This document shows positions 5,138 to 8,675 of a stretch of DNA of 8,675 bases, piece by piece. Made by a program: the position numbers and the translations under genes. The number at the start of each line of letters is the position of its first letter. The stretch's first letter is position 1. The stretch comes from Deltaproteobacteria bacterium (lineage in GTDB: Bacteria; Desulfobacterota_C; Deferrisomatia; Deferrisomatales; JACRMM01): NCBI GenBank assembly GCA_016218905.1, contig JACRCS010000696.1, positions 1-8,675 of the forward strand, written 5' to 3'. The notes under the pieces were generated by a model. It did not search any database. It was not told where the DNA came from and was given only the letters and a program-made list of their open reading frames with translations.

Positions 5138-6172
5138 TCAACGAATCGGCTCCGCCTCGACTACGCTCGAGGGCGTGGTCGTCCGGACGACCCGCGTCAG
5201 CCGGAAACCCGCCCTCTCCAGCCAGGCGGCGTACTCCTCGGCCGTCCGCTCCTGCCCTCCGACGCAGACGAGCATCTGGAGGTCGAGCCACTTCCCGAAG
5301 AAGCGGGCGTCCTCGGGCGGAATGACCATCTCGATGAGCAGGAGCTTCCCTACCTCGCCCATCGCCCGGCGGCAGTTCTTCAGGATCGTCAGCGCCCGCT
5401 CCTCGTCCCAGTCGTGGACGATCGAGGCGAGGACGTAGGCGTCCCCCCCTGCAGGCACGGAAGCGAAGAAGTCCCCGGCCACGCACTCGCAGCGTTCGGC
5501 GACCTTCGAGGCCGCGATCTTCGGCCTGGTGCCTTCGATGACGCGCGGCAGGTCGAAGACGATCCCTCGACTCGACGGGTTCTTCTCGAGAATGGCCGTC
5601 AGGAGTGCCCCGTGCCCTCCGCCGACGTCGACGATGGTGGCGAACCGGCCGAAGTCGTAGGCTTCCACGGCCGCCGCCCCGTTCTCGCTCACGAACTCGG
5701 TCATCGCCTGGTCGAAGATCGCGCCCACCTCCGGGTGGCGCTCGAAGTACTCGAACGGTCCGACGCCGTGCACGTGGTCGAAAGCCGTCTTCCCCGTGCG
5801 GATGCTGTAGAGCGCGTCGCCCCAGGCGGCCCAGTCGAGCTGGTTGACGAGTAGGGCAACGGAGCGGAGGGAGCCGGGAATGCCCGTCCGGAGGTAGGTC
5901 CCCACCGGAGTGAGCTCGAAGCGGTGCGGCGAGATCTCCGAGACCACCCCAAGGGTTCCGAGAGCGCGCAGCAAGCGGTAGAGCGCGCCGGGATGCGCGC
6001 CGACCGCCTCCGCCAGCTCGTCGGACGACGCCGGGCCGTTCGCCAGGTAGTCCGCGAGTCCGAGCTCGGCCGCGATCGAGACCGCTTGGGAGACCCAGTG
6101 GCCGCCCAGCAGCCGGTGCATCGCTATCAGGGGCGGGACGTTCTCGGAGCCGTCCAGGGGAGAAGAAGCCAT
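5138..6172 (-). CDS. SAM-dependent O-methyltransferase (Methyltransf_2 / COMT-like)
   Basis: At 344 residues this has the normal length of the dimeric class I O-methyltransferases that methylate hydroxyls of small aromatic, polyketide or carotenoid compounds. Residues 12-95 form the winged-helix dimerisation domain (LIAMHRLLGGHWVSQAVSIA, LYRLLRALGTLGVV). The catalytic domain shows the SAM loop VDVGGGHG (181-188), the acidic residue Asp207 in FDLP, GDFF (233-236), and the catalytic-base block HDWDEE with His253. IEMVIPPE (280-287) and AEEYAAWLERAGF (311-323) complete the family pattern. ATG at 6172 has AGGAGG 5 bases upstream. Relatives include hydroxyneurosporene, acetylserotonin and antibiotic O-methyltransferases; the substrate cannot be read from sequence. 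No biosynthetic gene cluster surrounds it, but a flavin-dependent reductase is divergently encoded across a 156-base gap. Confidence 0.9.
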   Translation of the reverse strand: MASSPLDGSENVPPLIAMHRLLGGHWVSQAVSIAAELGLADYLANGPASSDELAEAVGAHPGALYRLLRALGTLGVVSEISPHRFELTPVGTYLRTGIPGSLRSVALLVNQLDWAAWGDALYSIRTGKTAFDHVHGVGPFEYFERHPEVGAIFDQAMTEFVSENGAAAVEAYDFGRFATIVDVGGGHGALLTAILEKNPSSRGIVFDLPRVIEGTRPKIAASKVAERCECVAGDFFASVPAGGDAYVLASIVHDWDEERALTILKNCRRAMGEVGKLLLIEMVIPPEDARFFGKWLDLQMLVCVGGQERTAEEYAAWLERAGFRLTRVVRTTTPSSVVEAEPIR

Positions 6173-6177
6173 GAGGC

Positions 6178-6183
6178 CCTCCT
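6178..6183 (-). promoter_or_regulatory. Ribosome binding site of the O-methyltransferase
   Basis: A full AGGAGG core lies 5 bases before ATG 6172, the best-formed ribosome site in the window together with that of the flavin oxidoreductase. Confidence 0.75.
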
Positions 6184-6201
6184 TTCTGCCGCTTCAGGCG
6201 T

Positions 6202-6216
6202 GACTCCCAAGGAGTC
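6202..6216. repeat. Perfect inverted repeat GACTCC-CAA-GGAGTC
   Basis: A 6-bp perfect stem with a 3-base loop lies in the divergent space between the methyltransferase and the flavin oxidoreductase. It is one base from a second perfect inverted repeat (6218-6233). In the methyltransferase transcript the two would form adjacent hairpins just upstream of the ribosome site; as DNA they could be operator half-sites. Confidence 0.45.
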
Positions 6217-6217
6217 T

Positions 6218-6233
6218 ACCGGAGGATTCCGGT
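6218..6233. repeat. Perfect inverted repeat ACCGGA-GGAT-TCCGGT
   Basis: A 6-bp perfect stem with a 4-base loop directly follows the repeat at 6202-6216. Neither is followed by a T-run, and both lie upstream of genes on both sides, so termination is unlikely. Confidence 0.45.
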
Positions 6234-6259
6234 TTCGCCGCTCAAGTGAGCCAAAACGC

Positions 6260-6288
6260 TTGACGTACCGCTGCGACTCGGCTCTTCT
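6260..6288 (+). promoter_or_regulatory. Possible promoter of the flavin oxidoreductase
   Basis: TTGACG (6260-6265) is 17 bases from TCTTCT (6283-6288). The -35 box is good and the -10 box poor. Transcription would begin around 6295, almost on the ATG at 6296, which favours the downstream GTG at 6329 as the start codon. Confidence 0.3.
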
Positions 6289-6316
6289 GCGCGTGATGCC
6301 TGAACCCCCAAAGCTC

Positions 6317-6322
6317 GGAGGG
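6317..6322 (+). promoter_or_regulatory. Ribosome binding site deciding the flavin oxidoreductase start
   Basis: GGAGGG lies 6 bases before GTG 6329. The in-frame ATG at 6296 has no ribosome site upstream, so this site shifts the preferred start 11 codons downstream. Confidence 0.65.
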
Positions 6323-6328
6323 ACTACC

Positions 6329-7435
6329 GTGGCCGGAGTGGATGAACCCATCGTCGTCAACGGCACGCGCCTCAAGAATCGGCTCGTCCTCGCTCCCATC
6401 ACCACCAACTACGCGGCGCCGGAGGGGGCCGTCACCGACGAGGTGCTCCGGTTCTACGAGCAGCGGGTCCGGGACGTCGGCCTCGTGGTCGTGGAAGCGA
6501 CCGCGGTGCGGCCGGATGGGCGCCTGGTGCCCAACAGCCTCGGGCTCTGGGAAGAACGCCTCGTCCCGGGCCTCGCCCGGCTCGCAAGGGCGATCCACGC
6601 CCAAGGGGCCGCCGCCGTCGTGCAGCTGAACCACGCCGGCGCCCGGGGGGTCCCGATCGAAGGACCGCTTCTCGGGGCCTCGCCCTCAGGGATCGCCTTC
6701 CGGCCCGACGTCGCTCCCTTTGCCATGAGCGAAACGCACTTCCGGCAACTGGCGGACGCCTTCGCTGCGGCAGCCGCTCGCGCGGTGGCTGCCGGCTTCG
6801 ACGGCGTCGAGATCCACGGGGCGCATTTCTACCTCCTGAGCCAGTTCCTGTCGCCGCTCACGAACCTGCGGGAGGACCGCTACGGGGGGGACGCCGCCGG
6901 CCGGGCGACCTTCCCTGTCGAGGTCGCGCGCGCCGTCAGGAACCGGTTGGGAGAGAGCGCGCTCCTGCTCTTCCGGCTGAATGGCGAGGAGAGGGTCGAT
7001 GGTGGTCAGTGCGTCGAGGACGCGGTGACCGCCGGCAGGGCGCTCGTCGCGTCCGGCGTGGATGCCCTCGACGTCTCGCTCGTCGCCAACGGTTCATGGG
7101 CGGTGGACGACGGTCGGCGGTACCTGGTGGCGAGCTCCGCGCTCTCCAAGGAGGAGCTTCCGGGCACCGCGGTCCCCCTCGCCGCGCGCGTGCGGCGGGA
7201 GACCGGCGTACCGGTCATCGCCGTCGGGAAGCTCGGGTCGCCGGAGGCGGCGGCCGCCGGCCTAGCCGAAGGAGCAGACCTGGTGGCAATCGGGCGCCAG
7301 CTCATCGCGGACCCCGACGCGGCGGGGAAGATTCTCTCCGGTCGAGGCGCGGAGATCGTCCCCTGCACCGAGTGCTTCCGCTGCTTCGCGACGATCCGGC
7401 GCGGCCAGCCGATGGAGTGTCCGGTCCTCGGCTAA
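6329..7435 (+). CDS. Old Yellow Enzyme-family NADH:flavin oxidoreductase
   Basis: This 368-residue FMN-dependent TIM-barrel enzyme should reduce activated C=C bonds of enones or related compounds with NAD(P)H. Visible family blocks are NRLVLAPIT (17-25), VVVEATAV (53-60), VVQLNHAGAR (97-106), and the active-site stretch EIHGAHFYLLSQFLSPLTN (161-179) with His163, His166 and Tyr168, followed by DRYGG (183-187). VIAVGKLGSP (296-305) and LVAIGRQLIADPD (318-330) form the C-terminal phosphate-binding part. The end carries Cys346-x2-Cys349-x2-Cys352-x11-Cys364, resembling the 4Fe-4S cluster motif of 2,4-dienoyl-CoA reductases, whose usual spacing is x2-x3-x11. The FAD and NAD(P) domains of those larger enzymes are absent. 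The start is taken at GTG 6329 because of its ribosome site; ATG 6296 would add 11 residues. It is divergent from the O-methyltransferase and could act on a related small molecule, though nothing proves it. Confidence 0.9.
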   Translation: MAGVDEPIVVNGTRLKNRLVLAPITTNYAAPEGAVTDEVLRFYEQRVRDVGLVVVEATAVRPDGRLVPNSLGLWEERLVPGLARLARAIHAQGAAAVVQLNHAGARGVPIEGPLLGASPSGIAFRPDVAPFAMSETHFRQLADAFAAAAARAVAAGFDGVEIHGAHFYLLSQFLSPLTNLREDRYGGDAAGRATFPVEVARAVRNRLGESALLLFRLNGEERVDGGQCVEDAVTAGRALVASGVDALDVSLVANGSWAVDDGRRYLVASSALSKEELPGTAVPLAARVRRETGVPVIAVGKLGSPEAAAAGLAEGADLVAIGRQLIADPDAAGKILSGRGAEIVPCTECFRCFATIRRGQPMECPVLG

Positions 7436-7478
7436 GGTCCGCCTTCAGGTTCCCAGGTGCTCCTCCCTGAGCCGGGCC

Positions 7479-7526
7479 GATCTGGTCGGAGTTCGTGCCC
7501 GAGGCCGGCTCGTCCAGGAGGAGGGC
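7479..7526 (-). pseudogene. Short ABC-ATPase-like relic (Walker B / D-loop fragment)
   Basis: In the 101-base gap between the convergent flavin oxidoreductase and response regulator, the minus strand reads ALLLDEPASGTNSDQI. LLLDEPASG is a typical Walker B plus D-loop of an ABC ATPase, as in LivG or LptB relatives. Nothing further along the frame looks like an ABC protein, and there is no start or ribosome site. It may be a remnant of an ATPase gene or chance similarity. Confidence 0.22.
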
Positions 7527-7536
7527 GGGTCCCGCG

Positions 7537-8193
7537 CTACCTCTGGTCCGCTTCGAGGCAGCGGACGGCGTACCTCACCAGTTCGGCGCCGCTCCTGAGG
7601 TGGAGCTTCTCCTTGATGCGCTCTCGGTAGGTCCCGATCGTCTTTGCGCTCAGGCTCAGCCGATCGGCGATCTCGCAGGTCGTCAAGCCCTGCCCGATGA
7701 GCTGGAGGACCTCCGCTTCGCGCTCCGTGAGCCGACCGAGCGGCGCCTCGTCGAGGCAGGCAGGCCCCCCGGCCAGCTTGTCGAGGATCCCTCCCGTCAG
7801 CGTCTCGCTCAGAAAGATCTTCCCCTCGAGGACGCGCCTGACCGCCTGAACGATGCACTCCGAGGCTTCCTGCTTCATGATGTAGCCGCGGGCGCCGGCG
7901 AGCAGGGCACGCTCCCCGTAGAGCGCTTCGTCGTACATCGACAGGACGAGGACGCGCACGCCGTCGAGCCGGGCCCGGATCTCGCGGATCAGCTCCAGTC
8001 CGCTCCTGCCCCGCAGGCAGAGGTCGACGATCACCAGGTCGGGCCGGAGCTTGCCGATATCGGCCAGGGCGCCGGCGATCTCGCCGGCTTCACCGCACAC
8101 CTCCAGATCCTGTTCCTGGTTGATCAGCTCTTTCAGACCCAGCCGGAAGACCGGATGGTCCTCGACGATGTAGACCCTTCTTCTCTCTCCCAT
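7537..8193 (-). CDS. NarL/FixJ-family response regulator
   Basis: This 218-residue transcription factor would be phosphorylated by a sensor kinase and bind DNA. The receiver domain has the acidic pair Glu11-Asp12 (VYIVEDHP), the phosphoacceptor Asp57 in DLVIVDLCLRG, Ser85 in the LVLSMYDE switch position and Lys107 in YIMKQEA, so all key residues are present. A linker leads to a LuxR-type helix-turn-helix at about 155-209 (LTEREAEVLQLIGQGLTTCEIA, recognition helix AKTIGTYRERIKEKL). I chose ATG 8193, with GGAGG 9 bases upstream; an in-frame TTG at 8217 would add eight residues and overlap that ribosome site. It starts 33 bases after the LivF-type ATPase stop on the same strand, so the two are probably cotranscribed. 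No histidine kinase is in the window, so its partner is unseen. Targets are unknown. Confidence 0.93.
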   Translation of the reverse strand: MGERRRVYIVEDHPVFRLGLKELINQEQDLEVCGEAGEIAGALADIGKLRPDLVIVDLCLRGRSGLELIREIRARLDGVRVLVLSMYDEALYGERALLAGARGYIMKQEASECIVQAVRRVLEGKIFLSETLTGGILDKLAGGPACLDEAPLGRLTEREAEVLQLIGQGLTTCEIADRLSLSAKTIGTYRERIKEKLHLRSGAELVRYAVRCLEADQR

Positions 8194-8202
8194 CCCCGGT
8201 GT

Positions 8203-8207
8203 CCTCC
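8203..8207 (-). promoter_or_regulatory. Ribosome binding site of the response regulator
   Basis: GGAGG lies 9 bases before ATG 8193. It lies inside the eight-codon extension from TTG 8217, so it argues for the ATG start. Confidence 0.6.
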
Positions 8208-8211
8208 CGGC

Positions 8212-8225
8212 TGACAACTGACAAC
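8212..8225. repeat. Tandem 7-base repeat TGACAAC x2
   Basis: Two exact head-to-tail copies of TGACAAC occupy 8212-8218 and 8219-8225 in the short gap between the ABC ATPase stop and the response regulator start. They could be a pair of regulator half-sites or chance; the gap is only 33 bases. Confidence 0.3.
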
Positions 8226-8226
8226 C

Positions 8227-8675
8227 TCAGGCGAGCCATCTCTTGCGCCGGTGGTAGTGCTTCACTTCCCGGAAGCTCTTCCTCTTTCCGCCGGACAACC
8301 CCAGGTAGAACTCCTTCACGTCCTCATTCTCCCGGAGCGATGGAGCGTCGCCGTCCATCACCACCCGTCCGTTCTCCAGGATATAGCCGTAATCGGCGAA
8401 GCGAAGGGCGATCATCGTGTTCTGCTCCGCCAGCAGGAAGCTCACCCTCTCCTGCTGGTTGAGGCGTTTGACGATTTCGAAGATCTCCTCGACGAGCTGA
8501 GGGGCAAGCCCCATGGACGGCTCGTCGAGGAGGATCATCCGCGGGCGGGCCATCAGGGCGCGCCCGATCACCGCCATCTGCTGCTCTCCGCCGGAGGTGT
8601 AGCCCGCGAGGCTCTTCCGGCGCTCTTTGAGCCTCGGGAAGTACGAGTATACCCTCTCGAGGTCGGAGCGGATCT
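8227..8675 (-). CDS. LivF-type branched-chain ABC transporter ATPase (5' end beyond window)
   Basis: The last 148 codons of an ABC ATPase enter from the right edge and end in TGA at 8227-8229. Visible are the signature SGGEQQ preceded by SLAGYT, Walker B in MILLDEPSMGLAP, and AEQN where other ABC ATPases have the switch histidine, which is normal for LivF. Blocks such as LVEEIFEIVKRLN and YILENGRVVMDG also fit LivF. Walker A and the N-terminus lie off the window. After the usual end (VKEFYLGL) there is a basic extension of about 22 residues, FREVKHYHRRKRWLA at its end. I associate this tail with a LivF subgroup found beside acyl-CoA or aromatic-acid uptake genes, but cannot confirm that here. 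Substrates could therefore be branched-chain amino acids, other carboxylates or aromatic acids. The response regulator follows 33 bases downstream, probably in the same operon. The permease genes must lie to the right. Confidence 0.9.
   Translation of the reverse strand, partial: IRSDLERVYSYFPRLKERRKSLAGYTSGGEQQMAVIGRALMARPRMILLDEPSMGLAPQLVEEIFEIVKRLNQQERVSFLLAEQNTMIALRFADYGYILENGRVVMDGDAPSLRENEDVKEFYLGLSGGKRKSFREVKHYHRRKRWLA

Noticed and set aside
5111..5143. Possible promoter for the transglycosylase in the 60-base gap (TTGACT overlapping the methyltransferase stop)
   Set aside because: No acceptable -10 box lies 16-18 bases downstream of TTGACT, so cotranscription with the methyltransferase is the simpler reading.
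4370..5854. Plus-strand open frame of 494 codons
   Set aside because: It runs opposite the 5' end of the phosphoesterase, the whole transglycosylase and much of the methyltransferase, all well supported. No motif or ribosome site supports it.
5924..6328. N-terminal extension of the flavin oxidoreductase to 5924
   Set aside because: The extension is antisense to the methyltransferase start, is Arg-rich, and crosses the two inverted repeats. Family similarity begins after GTG 6329, which has its own ribosome site.
7436..7536. Terminator between the convergent flavin oxidoreductase and response regulator
   Set aside because: Only a 4-bp G+C stem near 7524-7535 was found, without a T-run.

Overview
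This is a compact, G+C-rich bacterial window with strong third-position G/C bias. It holds nine protein-coding regions, two of them cut by the window ends. I see no tRNA, rRNA, CRISPR array, insertion sequence or integrase. A type IV prepilin with a sigma-54-type promoter, a periplasm-type lytic transglycosylase and several Sec/Tat-exported proteins point to a Gram-negative (diderm) bacterium. The branched-chain-type ABC ATPase and single-domain Old Yellow Enzyme would fit a soil or sediment lineage such as Acidobacteriota, Methylomirabilota/Rokubacteria or a deltaproteobacterium. The sequence alone does not settle the phylum.

Left part (1-2565): reading leftwards on the minus strand are a type IV prepilin (2214-1798), the C-terminal end of a methyl-accepting chemotaxis protein (MCP, 1849-1064) that abuts and overlaps the prepilin 3' end, and a Tat-exported DUF362 protein (803 to beyond base 1). 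The prepilin has a well-formed -24/-12 element 50-65 bases upstream of its start. The 351-base space to its right is a divergent control region with several dyads.

Middle (2566-6172): a small exported cupredoxin-like protein without copper ligands (plus strand, 2566-3015) converges on a three-gene minus-strand run. That run, in transcription order, is a class I SAM-dependent O-methyltransferase (6172-5138), an exported SLT-type lytic transglycosylase (5077-4490) and an exported purple-acid-phosphatase-like metallophosphoesterase (4434-3121). The gaps are 60 and 55 bases, so one transcript is possible.

Right part (6173-8675): a plus-strand Old Yellow Enzyme-family flavin oxidoreductase (6329-7435) is divergent from the methyltransferase across an intergenic region with two adjacent perfect inverted repeats. 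It converges on a minus-strand pair: a LivF-type ABC ATPase (entering from the right edge, ending at 8227) followed 33 bases later by a NarL/FixJ-family response regulator (8193-7537).

I did not find a coherent undescribed multi-gene system. The points most worth a second look are the prepilin/truncated-MCP junction with its sigma-54-type promoter, the copper-ligand-less cupredoxin fold, the variant cysteine cluster in the flavin oxidoreductase, the LivF/response-regulator pairing, and a short ABC-ATPase-like remnant at 7479-7526.
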